The position numbers and the translations under genes are program-made. Under the pieces are notes generated by a model. It worked only from the letters and a program-made list of their open reading frames with translations, made no database searches and was not told the origin of the DNA. This document shows positions 1-9,336 of a DNA stretch of 41,268 nt, piece by piece (within the stretch, counting starts at the first letter, position 1; the number at the start of each line of letters is the position of its first letter). Source of the DNA: a virus. The stretch covers positions 1 through 41,268 of IMG/VR virus record IMGVR_UViG_3300045923_000016, one strand, 5' to 3'.

Positions 1-923
1 AAAAAATTAAGACAATTGAAACAAATAAATTAAAATTTAATGACAAAATAAATATTTTAAACAAAGAAAGAACTCATGTTTTAGAAAAATTATCTTTGTA
101 CGATAATAAAATAAAAAACATACAAAAATATTCTTGCTTAAAAAATAGCGATTGCTGCTTATTAATAGACCTTGCAGCAAACGAAGAGCATTACAAAATA
201 TTAGAAAGGGACTTGGCTGTAGTTGAACAAAAAATACATTTAAATAATACAAATAAAGAATTATTTGAAAAAGAAAATATTCAATCTGAAGATGAAAAGA
301 ATTTTAAAAAGTTAGAAAATGATTTACAAAAAAACGCAGATAATACAATTTCATATTTAACAAATATCGCAAGAGCTAAAACTAAAATTGAAAATCTTTT
401 AAAAGATGAAAAGCAATATCTTAAGCTTCAAGAAGAATATCAAATTTATGATTATTATTTGTTGGCTATGGGTAAGGATGGAATTCCAAAAAATATAACT
501 TCAAGAAACTTAAATGTCATTAATGCACAAATTAAGAAATTTCTTTCCGGTAATGTAAATTTTGATATTTATCTGTCATCTGTTGAAGATGGAAAGTCAA
601 TAGAAATTTTCTTCAAACACGAAAAAAACAAACCAAGAAAGATAGAATTATGTTCCGGTGCAGAAAAGACCTTGACGGCTATTGTTATCAGAGCGGCGTT
701 ACTGTCCATAACAACATTGCCAAGGGCAAATATTTTCGTATTAGATGAGGTATCTTTCTTGGATGCTGAATATCTGGATGCGTTTGGAAAAATATTAGAA
801 CAGCTTAAAACAATGTTTGATACTGTTTATATTATAACCCATCTTGATGTACTAAAAGATATGGTTGACCACTCAATCGAAGTCGTTAGAGATGACCAAG
901 GTTATTCCATAATAAAAGAATAA
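1..923 (+). CDS. 46: gp46-like recombination nuclease subunit (Rad50/SbcC family), 3' part
   Basis: The frame (codons starting at base 3) is open from the left edge, so the start is missing. The C-terminal half shows an SMC/Rad50-type ATPase lobe: the signature loop ELCSGAEKTL, a Walker B strand NIFVLDEVSFLD and a switch histidine in IITHLD. The preceding part is Lys/Glu/Asn-rich and helical, as expected for the coiled-coil arm. In this family (T4 gp46, bacterial SbcC) the ATPase pairs with a gp47/SbcD nuclease for end resection and recombination-dependent replication. I do not see a clear CxxC zinc hook; only a CLKNSDCC stretch is present. The gene ends 49 bases before the next one. Family assignment is firm; the exact orthologue is inferred. 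Confidence 0.85.
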   Translation, partial: KIKTIETNKLKFNDKINILNKERTHVLEKLSLYDNKIKNIQKYSCLKNSDCCLLIDLAANEEHYKILERDLAVVEQKIHLNNTNKELFEKENIQSEDEKNFKKLENDLQKNADNTISYLTNIARAKTKIENLLKDEKQYLKLQEEYQIYDYYLLAMGKDGIPKNITSRNLNVINAQIKKFLSGNVNFDIYLSSVEDGKSIEIFFKHEKNKPRKIELCSGAEKTLTAIVIRAALLSITTLPRANIFVLDEVSFLDAEYLDAFGKILEQLKTMFDTVYIITHLDVLKDMVDHSIEVVRDDQGYSIIKE

Positions 924-972
924 AAAACAATATTTAAGTCCTATATATATTTGTTAGCAAAGGAGCAAATAT

Positions 973-1242
973 ATGAAATGGATTAAAAACTCAGACGGAA
1001 AACCAGACGCCATGCTTACATTTGCCACTTTAAGTTGGCTTGTTGTGAGCATTTGTGTATTTTTGTCAATGTTTAAAGAATTAAAGTTTGGAATGCACGA
1101 AGATATACATATTTCAATTCCTGATAGCACTTTGCTTTTGGGTTATTTAGGTGCAACATTCGGTAGTTATGTAGCCAGAAGATATTCTGGAGATAAGTTA
1201 GCCGTCAATACCTCTTCAACCGATGGTGGAGAAAACAAATAA
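973..1242 (+). CDS. small membrane protein with two predicted TM segments
   Basis: An 89-residue protein preceded by a good ribosome binding site (AAAGGAG, 7 bases before ATG). Two hydrophobic segments are visible: about residues 15-35 (FATLSWLVVSICVFLSMF) and 53-66 (LLLGYLGATFGSYV), then a polar tail ending DGGENK. Size and topology would fit a holin or holin-associated protein, and the next gene is a membrane-anchored coiled-coil protein, a pairing often seen in lysis cassettes. No family motif is recognisable and no endolysin lies alongside, so the lysis role is only a guess. Confidence 0.6.
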   Translation: MKWIKNSDGKPDAMLTFATLSWLVVSICVFLSMFKELKFGMHEDIHISIPDSTLLLGYLGATFGSYVARRYSGDKLAVNTSSTDGGENK

Positions 1243-1279
1243 TTTACTTTTTTGATAAAATCAAATATAATATAATCAA

Positions 1280-2104
1280 ATGAGAAAATATCTTGAAATA
1301 TTCTTTGCTGTTGTTGCGCTAATTTTAATTGGTGGCCTTGGATACCAAAAGTATCAATCTGATAAGAAAGTTAATGAACTTACACAAAAACTCGTAGAAA
1401 GTCAACAGTTAGTTCAAGTTACAAAAGATAGTTGGTCTTCGATGGGTCTTGAGCTTGAAAATCTTAAGGCGCAAAACGGACAGCTTCAAAAAGATATTAA
1501 CACAAACAAAGAGCAAGTCATTGCTTTAACTGATATATCTCTACAATGGAAAAATAAGTATTTTGACATAAAAAACGCTGCTCAAACGGTAGTGGTAGGA
1601 CCAGGTAGTCAGCCATCAAGTGTTGCTGCGTCTATTCCTGCCGATTGTCTTAGTGAACGTTTTAGAGTAGATTTCAGTCAGCAACAAGATAATGTTCTTG
1701 TTAGCGGATATACTTTGACAAATCCCGCTTATGCTTTTGCTGAAATTCAATGGACTAAACCACTTCAGTTAGAATTGATTCTTACTAAAGGAAATGATGG
1801 CGCTTATAAGGTTTATATAGATAACTCTCAAGATAAGAATTTTGTTCCTACCGCATTAAACTTAAAAATAGACCCAAGCGTTATGGAGAAAAAATGGTAT
1901 GAAAAAATCTCAATTAATGCAGGGCTTGCTCTTGGAAATGGTGTGTTGGGGAACCCTTCTTTCGGCGGCCTTGCGGCATTAGGTGCTTCTTACGATATTA
2001 CGAATCAACTCAGTTTTGGCGTAAACATTATCCCCGTCGTAAATAATGGTTTACAATTGTATTACGGATTATCTTTAGGTTGGCATCCATTTGCTAAAAA
2101 ATAA
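1280..2104 (+). CDS. membrane-anchored coiled-coil protein with glycine-rich beta C-terminus
   Basis: A 274-residue protein with an N-terminal membrane anchor (about residues 7-22, FFAVVALILIGGLGYQ), a coiled-coil stretch (about 30-90, rich in Q, K, L, E) and a C-terminal third with alternating Gly/aromatic residues ending in GLSLGWHPFAKK, resembling membrane beta strands. It may span the periplasm in the manner of a spanin, with the N-terminus in the inner membrane, but it lacks a lipobox and I do not recognise the family. No strong SD precedes the ATG. It follows the small membrane protein by 37 bases. Confidence 0.6.
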   Translation: MRKYLEIFFAVVALILIGGLGYQKYQSDKKVNELTQKLVESQQLVQVTKDSWSSMGLELENLKAQNGQLQKDINTNKEQVIALTDISLQWKNKYFDIKNAAQTVVVGPGSQPSSVAASIPADCLSERFRVDFSQQQDNVLVSGYTLTNPAYAFAEIQWTKPLQLELILTKGNDGAYKVYIDNSQDKNFVPTALNLKIDPSVMEKKWYEKISINAGLALGNGVLGNPSFGGLAALGASYDITNQLSFGVNIIPVVNNGLQLYYGLSLGWHPFAKK

Positions 2105-2105
2105 T

Positions 2106-2638
2106 ATGAAACAGCAAGGTATTTACATTCTTGAAAATCCCAACAAACATTATTATGTTGGTCAAACTATTGATTTAACAAAAAGAATTGAAAAATATAG
2201 AAATTATCGTTGTAAATCGCAACCTGGTATTTATAATTCTTTAAAAGAACATCGGATTCGATAAGCATATATTGGTTTTTATCCCAATAGAAAATGAAAA
2301 ACATCTTAATTTTATGGAAACATCTGCGATTATTGATTTTGATGCATTTGGACCAGAAGGTTTAAATTGTTCATTAGGTGGCGAAAATAACCCAATGAAC
2401 AATCCTGAGAGTAGAAAAAAGATTTCCATCGCAAATACCCGGAAAAAAACAATCAAAAGAAACAATCAATAAACGCTCCTTGACAATGAAAGGAAGGAAA
2501 AAACCACCAAGAACAGAAGAACATTGTAAAAAATTATCTTTATCTAACAAAGGACAAAAACGCTCTTTAGAGGTATGTCAAAAGATATCTTTGGCAAAAA
2601 CAGGAACAAAGCGTTCATTATTCAAGAAGGCTAAATGA
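2106..2638 (+). CDS. GIY-YIG endonuclease, homing type, read through two CGG +1 sites
   Basis: Read in one frame this is two fragments and a tail. Skipping the C of CGG at 2253 and at 2440 joins them into one 176-residue protein. Residues 5-27 hold the GIY-YIG core (GIYIL, then YYVGQT and a conserved Arg in LTKR). The C-terminal part carries repeated lysine-rich NUMOD3-like elements (KKLSLSNKGQKRS, KISLAKTGTKRS) that bind DNA in T4 Seg-type homing nucleases. The restored residues are Gly50 and Gly112; Gly112 opens a TGKK element of the same kind. Stop and next start overlap as ATGA. It sits between unrelated genes, as mobile endonucleases do. Alternative: a decaying pseudogene, which I think unlikely because both breaks match the window-wide pattern. 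Confidence 0.8.
2253..2255 (+). other. CGG +1 recoding site 1 (CAT-C-GGA), GIY-YIG gene
   Basis: In-frame CGG after a His codon. Without a shift, translation ends three codons later (CGG ATT CGA TAA). Skipping the C reads GGA (Gly50) and continues into the rest of the GIY-YIG domain. Confidence 0.85.
2440..2442 (+). other. CGG +1 recoding site 2 (ACC-C-GGA), GIY-YIG gene
   Basis: The second in-frame CGG of this gene. Skipping the C gives a TGKK element at Gly112, typical of NUMOD3 repeats, and a frame that runs to 2638. The unshifted frame ends at 2472. Confidence 0.85.
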
Positions 2639-2913
2639 AAGAACCTAAAGAAGGATATGTTTGGGTTTCTTGCGGCCCAAGCGATAATGATGGATACTGG
2701 TCTAAGATTGATAAAAAAGCAAAACATGAACACAAATTGCCTTTTTTCTGTCCTTATGAAGAATGCAATAGACCCACTGGTACAATTGATGATAGTTATA
2801 TGTTAACATATGGTATTTGCAAGCATTGCTATGTAATGTTGGTTGAAGATAGAACTAATCCTTTAATAGATGTTAACTTTTACAGAGATAGGCTTAAAGA
2901 GCGCGGCTATTAA
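2635..2913 (+). CDS. small zinc-ribbon protein, unknown function
   Basis: A 92-residue protein whose ATG overlaps the stop of the recoded endonuclease gene (ATGA), implying translational coupling. The middle carries two cysteine pairs, CPYEEC and CKHC, separated by about 20 residues, a likely four-Cys zinc site. The N-terminus is WVSCGPSDNDGYW-like and the C-terminus is charged. I do not recognise the family. Because of the coupling, its translation may depend on successful +1 decoding upstream. Confidence 0.7.
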   Translation: MKEPKEGYVWVSCGPSDNDGYWSKIDKKAKHEHKLPFFCPYEECNRPTGTIDDSYMLTYGICKHCYVMLVEDRTNPLIDVNFYRDRLKERGY

Positions 2914-2943
2914 TAAAATTATACAATAGTATATAGAGTTTAG

Positions 2944-2951
2944 TATTTATA
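2944..2951 (+). promoter_or_regulatory. TATTTATA motif, putative late promoter
   Basis: TATTTATA lies 23 bases before the ATG of the gene at 2975. The same 8-mer recurs upstream of many genes here (7074, 13837, 15106, 18098, 18861, 21769, 37960). T4-like late promoters are single AT-rich -10 elements without a -35 box; a role as the late promoter is inferred from the recurrence. Confidence 0.5.
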
Positions 2952-2974
2952 GGAATAGAGGTTTAATAACAACA

Positions 2975-3454
2975 ATGGCACCAAAAAAGAAAATAGAAGC
3001 ATACGAAGACCAACAATATCAACAAAAGAAAGACGCCCTATCATCTTTAGCGCAATGCTTTCAAGATTTAAAATTTGACAGAAACAGCACTCATACCTGG
3101 AATAAGGCATTGGCAGATGTTGAAGGCGTTACCATGAAGGCTGTAGGCGATACAGTTTCTCTTGTAGCTCATAAAATTGTTACTGGAACCGTAGAAACAA
3201 TTCAAAAAGATGAAGGCCCAAGAGGCAAGGCGTTTCTTAAAGAAGTTGAAAAAGAACTCAAGAAAAGATTTAAGAAAATGACCGGCAAAGATTTAGAATT
3301 AAAGAAAATCAAAGAAGAACAACAAGTCGAGAAATATTCAGTGTTACAAGCTGATACCTCTTGGATGGTTGGCTCTTCTAGAAATGGTTATCATGGAAAT
3401 CCTATTTGTAAATTTATTGTTAGAGATTTCATAACTTATCAATTGGGATTATAA
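2975..3454 (+). CDS. possible small terminase subunit (gp16-like by position)
   Basis: A 159-residue, Lys/Glu-rich, mostly helical protein directly upstream of the large terminase. Residues 90-120 form a strongly charged helix (EVEKELKKRFKKM). The C-terminus (GNPICKFIVRDFITYQLGL) looks folded rather than disordered. In T4 the small terminase gene 16 precedes gene 17, and TerS proteins are usually helical and of this size, so position and composition suggest TerS. I see no diagnostic helix-turn-helix, and this remains an inference. A TATTTATA promoter-like element precedes it by 23 bases. Confidence 0.55.
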   Translation: MAPKKKIEAYEDQQYQQKKDALSSLAQCFQDLKFDRNSTHTWNKALADVEGVTMKAVGDTVSLVAHKIVTGTVETIQKDEGPRGKAFLKEVEKELKKRFKKMTGKDLELKKIKEEQQVEKYSVLQADTSWMVGSSRNGYHGNPICKFIVRDFITYQLGL

Positions 3455-3463
3455 AACCTTGAA

Positions 3464-5166
3464 ATGTCAGAAGCTAAAACTAAAACAGAACTTGTTAAAG
3501 AGCTAATAAGATGTCGGTAAAGACCCAATATACTTTATTACACATTATGCTAAAGTTCAACATCCTACTCGCGGCCTTCTTCCGTTAAAATTATATCCTT
3601 ATCAAGAGGATATTATTAATGGCTATATCCAACACAGAAAAAACATTATAGTTAAAGCCCGTCAGTTACGGAATGTCAACGATTACGGCTGCTTATGTAG
3701 CTTGGTTCGTTTTATTTCATAGAGACAAGAACGTTCTTATTCTTGCGACAAAGCAAGAAACTGCAAAGAACATGATTCGTTCTATTAAGACGGTTTTTAA
3801 ATACATTCCAAAATGGATTTTGGATATTGCAAAGATTAAAGTAGATAATAGAAACTCTGTAGAATTTGAAAATGGTTCTCGCGTTAAAGCTATTACGACA
3901 TCTGCTGACGCCGGTCGTTCTGAATCAGTATCTTTGTTGATTATCGATGAAGCCGCGCATATTGAAAACTTTGAAGAAATTTGGACTGGTACTGCACCAA
4001 CTATTTCAACGGGTGGTTCTGTTATTATCATGTCTTCACCTAATGGAACTGGTAATATTTTTCATAAATTATTTGAAGGCGCAAGAAATAACGAAAATGG
4101 ATTTAATACTAAATACGGACATTATGTAAATCCTGACAATCCTCTCGAAATGACAGATGAAAAGTTTCCTTGGTGGGTACATCCTGAACATAATTTAACT
4201 TGGTTCAAAGCGGAAACTGGTGACAAATCTCCTCGTGAAATAAACCAGGAATTCTTAGCAGAATTTAACGCTTCTGGTGATACGTTTATTTATCACGAAG
4301 ATATCGGAAGACTAGAAAGACAATGCGTTCCTCATATGAATAGATATGAGTTTGATAAGAATTTTTGGATGTGGAAAGGACCGGAATCAAACGGTGCTTA
4401 TCTAATCACAAGCGATGTTAGTAGAGGCGATGCAGAAGACTATTCTGCATTTCACGTTATTAGATTAGACGTTTCTCCTATAGAGCAAGTTGCAGAGTAT
4501 AAAGGAAAAATTAGACCTGATAAATTAGGTCTTTTATTGATGGACGTGTCAAAGATGTACAATAACGCAACTGTCGCGCCTGAAAATAATAGCGGTTGGT
4601 CTGGACAAGCCATCTTAAAGATGGAAGAAGCTCAATTTCCATTTATATACTATTCAAGAAGAAGAAAATCAAAAGATAAAGATACCACACTTGTTGACCC
4701 ATATTATGCTATGTATAGAAATGATTATTTGCCAGGCTATTCAATAACTTCAGCAAATAGACTTCCTATGCTTGCAAAATTAGAACAATATGTGAGAACG
4801 CACGATATAAAAATTAATAGCAGTAGAACAGTTGAAGAATTAAAAACTTTCGTTATGAAAGAGGGAGGCCGCCCAGAAGCTCTAAGAGGATATAATGACG
4901 ATTTAGTTATGTCTTTGGCGGCCGGTATTTGGATTAGAGAAGAAGCATTCTTATTCAGTTACAAGAGCGATGAAATGACTAAGGCAATGATTGCCTCAAT
5001 GAGCACTGAAGAAGCTTCAATAAAAAATGTACGCGGCTTTAGTAGTGATTTCAGTGCGAGAGGAATCATTCAGGAACACGTCGCCGAACAAAATAAGATA
5101 ATTATGGCGGATGGTCGCGAAGAAAATTTAGATTGGCTATATGATTCACCTATAGGCAAGGGATAA
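3464..5166 (+). CDS. 17: terminase large subunit (gp17-like), two CGG +1 sites
   Basis: With the C of CGG skipped at 3515 and 3669, one protein of 566 residues is restored (T4 gp17 is 610). Features in order: Walker A-like loop VKARQLGMST at about 63-72, where Gly69 is the second recoded residue; Walker B LLIIDEAA at about 157-164; coupling motif SSPNGTGN; then the RuvC-like nuclease with acidic residues in ITSDVSRGD, VAPENNSGW and YNDDLVMS. It packages DNA through the portal encoded just downstream. ATG 3464 is chosen because it opens the frame that reaches site 3515. Without the shifts only a 17-residue peptide and Arg would be made (CGG TAA). Very firm by homology of the motifs. Confidence 0.95.
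3515..3517 (+). other. CGG +1 recoding site 3 (TGT-C-GGT), terminase
   Basis: CGG is followed at once by TAA in frame, an arrangement recalling the release-factor 2 frameshift site, although the codon is different. Skipping the C reads GGT (Gly18) and then KDPIYFITHYAKVQHP, a typical terminase N-terminus. Confidence 0.9.
3669..3671 (+). other. CGG +1 recoding site 4 (TTA-C-GGA), terminase ATP loop
   Basis: The shift restores ARQLGMST, the Walker A-like loop of the gp17 ATPase. The encoded residue is Gly69 inside this loop, so the ATPase cannot be made without the shift. Confidence 0.92.
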
Positions 5167-5175
5167 TAAAATATT

Positions 5176-7065
5176 ATGGCAGAAAATGAAAATTTTGATT
5201 TAAGAGCTTATTATAAGCAGCTTACAAATTTGTTTAAAACGGGCAACGTTTTTAGACAAAGAGTTTCAGCTAAGATTTCAGCACCCGGCCAGACAGGTTA
5301 TCCAGTTGGTACTGCGCGCGCCTTCATGAAAGATACTAACTCCATGTATTCAAACATGATGAGTTCTTACGGCCAATACAATCGTTTGGCTAGATATTCA
5401 GGCTATCAGGAAATGGAAAGCGAAGCATTAATTGCCGCCGCTTTAGATTTATTTTCTGAGGAAACCTGCGCCAAAGACGAACAAGGAAGAATCATAAAAG
5501 TTTCCTCAGAAAATGTCAAGATTAAAAATGCCCTAAGTGAACTTTTTCAAGACGTTTTAAATATCGAATTCGATGCAATGACTTGGATTAGAAACCTTTG
5601 CAAATACGGTGACCAATTTTTGATGATTGACCACCACCCTGACTTCGGTGTTTTGGGATTATTTCCATTACCAGTCAATGAAATTGAAGTTGACCACGGT
5701 TATGACAAAGATGACCCTCTTGCTACTAGATATCGTTGGATTACCCAAGGTAATAGAAGCTTAGAAAAATGGCAAGTATTGCATTTTAGAATGCCAGGTA
5801 ATGACCAGTTTTGGCCTTATGGTTCTTCAATGATTGAACCAGCTAGACGCGTATTTAGACAACTTACTTTGATGGAAGATGCCATCATGGTTTATCGTAT
5901 GGTTCGTTCTCCAGAAAGAAGAGTATTCTATATTGGAGTTGGTAATATCGCTCCACAAGACGTACCAACGTTTATGGAAAAAGCAAAGACACAACTTAAA
6001 AGAAATCAAATTGCTGACGGCAATGGAAGAGTTGATTTAAGAATGAATCCAATGAATTCGCTCGAAGATTATTTCGTTCCAATTCGTGGTGAAGGCGACG
6101 GCACTAGAATTGATACATTACCCGGTGGACAGTTTACTGGTGACATTGAAGACTTAAATTACATTAGAGATAAGCTTTTCGCGGCATTAAAGATTCCAAA
6201 AGCATATCTTGGTTATGATGATGGTCTTGGCAATAAAGCTACCTTATCTCAAATTGATGCAAGATTCGCTCGCACAATTCATAAGATTCAAAGAGTTTTA
6301 ATTTCAGAGCTTAATAAAGTTGCAATTATTCATTTGTTCTCAATGGGCTTTAGAGGTGAAGATTTACTTAATTTCAATATTAAGATGAGTACTCCATCTG
6401 TTATTGCTGAACTGCAAAGTTTGGAATTGTGGAGAACGAAGTTTGAAGTTGCAGGAATGGCTCAACAAGGAACATTTGATAGATACTTTGTTTACAAGAA
6501 CATCTTTAAAGTTTCAGATGAAGAAATTGAAGCCATTGAAGAAGGTCTTAAGAAAGATAAATTGGAACAGCTTAAGATTGATTCGGTTCAATTACCGGCT
6601 TCTGAAATGCCTATGATGGACCCAAATCAACAACAGCAAATGGGCCAACAGCCTGTTGGAGGCGCTGGAGGGGCTTTACCGGCCGCTCCACAAGCTGGCC
6701 TGCCACCGCCACCCGGCGAGCCAGGAATGCCTACCATGGGGCCTATAACCTCTGGTAGAGACCCTTATAAGCAGGCGGGTGCTCCCAATGAAATGTTACA
6801 TCCATTACACGGTAATAATCACAAAATAGAAAAACTTCCTGATTTGCGTAAATATGCTTTCAATACAAAGAAAACAGCAATGGACGTTAAAAGAAATCAT
6901 TCAGAACTTTTAAGAGGCGTTGGTGCTCCATTCGGTGAAGAAACTGACCCTTTAAATAAAGAACAGGAAAATTATGATGGTAAAGTTAGACAAATGAGAA
7001 GATTTGCAGAAGAAATAGAAAGCATTTCTCAGCTATTACCAAAATCTAAAATCATTTCAGATTAA
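5176..7065 (+). CDS. 20: portal protein (gp20-like)
   Basis: A 629-residue protein beginning 10 bases after terminase. The N-terminal part (about 75-110: YSGYQEMESEALIAAALDLF) and the central region (ITQGNRSLEKWQVLHFRMP; then RAPERR-like VRSPERRVFYIGVGN) match the gp20-type portal core, and DKLFAALKIPKAYLGYDD is the typical stretch before the crown helices. The C-terminal 150 residues contain a Gln/Pro/Gly-rich linker (about 470-530) and a charged tail, making it about 100 residues longer than T4 gp20. It forms the twelve-subunit DNA entry ring and is the docking site of the terminase. No recoding site occurs in it. Confidence 0.93.
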   Translation: MAENENFDLRAYYKQLTNLFKTGNVFRQRVSAKISAPGQTGYPVGTARAFMKDTNSMYSNMMSSYGQYNRLARYSGYQEMESEALIAAALDLFSEETCAKDEQGRIIKVSSENVKIKNALSELFQDVLNIEFDAMTWIRNLCKYGDQFLMIDHHPDFGVLGLFPLPVNEIEVDHGYDKDDPLATRYRWITQGNRSLEKWQVLHFRMPGNDQFWPYGSSMIEPARRVFRQLTLMEDAIMVYRMVRSPERRVFYIGVGNIAPQDVPTFMEKAKTQLKRNQIADGNGRVDLRMNPMNSLEDYFVPIRGEGDGTRIDTLPGGQFTGDIEDLNYIRDKLFAALKIPKAYLGYDDGLGNKATLSQIDARFARTIHKIQRVLISELNKVAIIHLFSMGFRGEDLLNFNIKMSTPSVIAELQSLELWRTKFEVAGMAQQGTFDRYFVYKNIFKVSDEEIEAIEEGLKKDKLEQLKIDSVQLPASEMPMMDPNQQQQMGQQPVGGAGGALPAAPQAGLPPPPGEPGMPTMGPITSGRDPYKQAGAPNEMLHPLHGNNHKIEKLPDLRKYAFNTKKTAMDVKRNHSELLRGVGAPFGEETDPLNKEQENYDGKVRQMRRFAEEIESISQLLPKSKIISD

Positions 7066-7073
7066 CATTTGTA

Positions 7074-7081
7074 TATTTATA
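7074..7081 (+). promoter_or_regulatory. TATTTATA motif, putative late promoter
   Basis: TATTTATA in the short gap after the portal gene, 30 bases before the ATG at 7112 and followed by a GAGG ribosome binding site. Same 8-mer as at the other putative late promoters. Confidence 0.5.
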
Positions 7082-7111
7082 TATGGATTAATTTAAAATA
7101 GAGGTTGCTAT

Positions 7112-7979
7112 ATGGCTAATGCCTTTAAGAAAAGAGTAAACAAAAAAAGAAATTCACGGACTTATCTATGAATTTTTGATTAGACACATTTCTAAGTGTT
7201 TAATAGAGAACAAGAAAGAAGAAGCTGAAAAGACTTTGGGTATTTCCAAAAAATACTTTTCTGACAACTCTGCCTTAAAAATGGAAGCTAATCTATTTAG
7301 CGCCGTCCTTTCTGCAAAAGTAAAATCTAGAGAATCTATGAGTAAGATTATAGATGCTGCATGTTCTTCTGTTAAAAATATTAATCCTCGCTTACTAGAA
7401 GAAGAAAAAGGCAAGCTTATAAAAGATATAAATCATACTTTGGGACAAAAAGTATACGAATATAGAATTCCCAAATATGTTGATTATGCCACTCTCCAAA
7501 CTTTATTTAATGAAAGTAGGGGCGCAAAAAATCAAAAGATATCTGAAATCGATAAAATAAAATTGAAAGATAATCTTGTTGAAAGATTATTAATACAAGA
7601 AAATCCTAATAAGATTTCTGTTGATAAAAACTATAATAATGCATTATATAAAATAATTGTCAATAAATTTCATAAAAAGTATGAAAATACCTTAACTGAA
7701 GGACAAAAGAAATTATTGATTAAGTATGTATCTTCTTTAATGAATGACAACGTTAAAGATAAAACCGAATTTCAAAATTTTATTATCGAACAAAGAATTG
7801 AAATTAGTAAAAAACTATCAAATATACAAGATAAAGATTTAAGAGAAGATAAAGAAATTTCTAAAAAAATTAAGAAAGTTATCGAAGAAGTTAAAAATGT
7901 AAATGCTGTAACAATTACAGAACAAGGCGTTCTTAAATTCATGCAGTATTTACAGCTCGTTGACGAGGTCTCTGTCTAA
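7112..7979 (+). CDS. helical head-module protein, one CGG +1 site
   Basis: ATG 7112 has a GAGG box 7 bases upstream. The frame meets CGG at 7157; skipping C gives a 288-residue protein whose start reads MANAFKKRVNKKRNSGLIYEF. The unshifted frame stops after 19 residues (CGG ACT TAT CTA TGA). The protein is Lys/Glu/Ile-rich and almost entirely helical. Its position between portal and the prohead protease, with head genes on both sides, suggests a head or core component, but I do not recognise a named T4 homologue. It overlaps the next gene by one base (TAATG). Confidence 0.8.
7157..7159 (+). other. CGG +1 recoding site 5 (TCA-C-GGA)
   Basis: The shift gives Gly16 in RNSGLIYEFLIRHISKC and opens the 288-residue frame; otherwise translation ends at the TGA four codons on. 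Confidence 0.85.
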
Positions 7980-9052
7980 TGGCACCTAAACCAAAAAAAG
8001 AAGGTTCGTCAATGGGCGGCGGCATGGTCAAGGGGTTTTTAGGACCACTTGGCGGCTCCGAATATGACCCAGAGAAACCTAAAAAACAACATATTTCTTC
8101 AGAATTATTCGAAGACTTAATTGCTTTTGCTGAAGCTCGCGGTGAAAACTTGCCTGAAACAGTTAAAAAGCGCGGTGAAAATTGGGTTGTATATGATGAT
8201 AAGACTGGCGTTGAAAAAGGTACGTATGCAAAACGTGCTGACGCTTGGAAATTTCAAAGACAATCAAGACTTCAAAAAAAGAATAGCACAAAGCAAAAAA
8301 GCAAAAAGAAAATAGGAAAAGTTAAACTTTCAAAGAAGTCAGAATTAGCTCCAGGCGCAAAAGTCGCTCACGGAGCATTTACGGCACCAAAAGCTAAAAC
8401 CGAATCTAAAGAAACTTTTAAAAAAATGCTTATGAAAAACCTTACACAGGTTTTGCAAGAAAGTGCTCTTCATTACGTTTTTGAACAAAGTCCTTTATCA
8501 AAAGAAAGTCAAGAGTGGGATTCGTTTTTGCAAAAACTGTCAAAACAAACAGTTATGTCCGACCCTAAACTCAAGCAAATCCTGCATGACGTGGCAAAGT
8601 CTGAAGTTGGAACGTTAGCAAAAGCAGTTCAAGAAATCAAAAATTATCTTGAACAAACAGGAAAATTTCAAGTCGAACAAAAGAAAGCAGACCAAGATGA
8701 AATGGGTGACTTAATGTTGAATTTTGACGTTGGAGTTTTAGAGACTGGAAAGAAATATACCTTTTCTGTTAAAATCGATGGCAACAAACCTCTAATTAAG
8801 TTTTCAGATGAAGTTAAAAATCAATTGAATGCTAATTTAGATGACGAGACTAAATATTTGCGTGCAAATTTGATGTATTGCCAAGAAACTATTTTGGACG
8901 AAATGAATGATTTGAGTATCAGCACGGAAAAGAGAGATGATTATTTATCTAGTATACAAGCTAGCTTAGATGAAATATTGTCTAAAATGGAACCATTACA
9001 GTTAGTTATGTTAAGAAGTCTTGTCAAGAGCAAGTATAAAGAAATCAAATAA
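7979..9052 (+). CDS. head-module protein of unknown function
   Basis: A 357-residue protein coupled to the previous gene by TAATG. It has a glycine-rich start (SMGGGMVKGFLGPLGG), a short domain at about 40-90 (ENWVVYDDKTGVEKGTYAKRADAWKF split over its middle), a very basic linker (about 95-125, many Lys) and a helical C-terminal half rich in Gln/Lys/Glu. Located between portal and protease, where T4-like phages keep prohead core genes, so a core or internal protein is plausible. No catalytic motif is visible. Confidence 0.72.
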   Translation: MAPKPKKEGSSMGGGMVKGFLGPLGGSEYDPEKPKKQHISSELFEDLIAFAEARGENLPETVKKRGENWVVYDDKTGVEKGTYAKRADAWKFQRQSRLQKKNSTKQKSKKKIGKVKLSKKSELAPGAKVAHGAFTAPKAKTESKETFKKMLMKNLTQVLQESALHYVFEQSPLSKESQEWDSFLQKLSKQTVMSDPKLKQILHDVAKSEVGTLAKAVQEIKNYLEQTGKFQVEQKKADQDEMGDLMLNFDVGVLETGKKYTFSVKIDGNKPLIKFSDEVKNQLNANLDDETKYLRANLMYCQETILDEMNDLSISTEKRDDYLSSIQASLDEILSKMEPLQLVMLRSLVKSKYKEIK

Positions 9053-9063
9053 GAGGATTTAAA

Positions 9064-9318
9064 ATGAGCGCATATAAGGTATTAGCACAAATAATTGCAT
9101 CAAATAAGTTGAAGGAAGTAAGAATGCCAACTTCAAACCTTGATACAAAGAAATTAACCATGGAAGATGTAAGAACCATTGTTGAAGAAGAGTTTAAGGA
9201 TGCAAAAGCAGTCAAAGATGTCAAAGCTAAGGAAGAACCTTGGAATGATGTAGAACCACCTGCAAAAGAAGATTGGGTTAAAAAATACAAACTTAAAGAA
9301 TGGTTTAACATTAAGTAA
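9064..9318 (+). CDS. small charged protein, possible prohead core component
   Basis: An 84-residue Lys/Glu-rich protein with an AGAGG box before the ATG. It starts with a hydrophobic helix (MSAYKVLAQIIASNK), then an acidic/basic helix (EDVRTIVEEEFKDAKAV) and ends KKYKLKEWFNIK. Its place immediately before the gp21-like protease recalls T4 genes 67 and 68, which encode small core proteins, but sequence similarity cannot be shown from here. Confidence 0.65.
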   Translation: MSAYKVLAQIIASNKLKEVRMPTSNLDTKKLTMEDVRTIVEEEFKDAKAVKDVKAKEEPWNDVEPPAKEDWVKKYKLKEWFNIK

Positions 9319-9336
9319 GTTTTAGAGGATAATTAA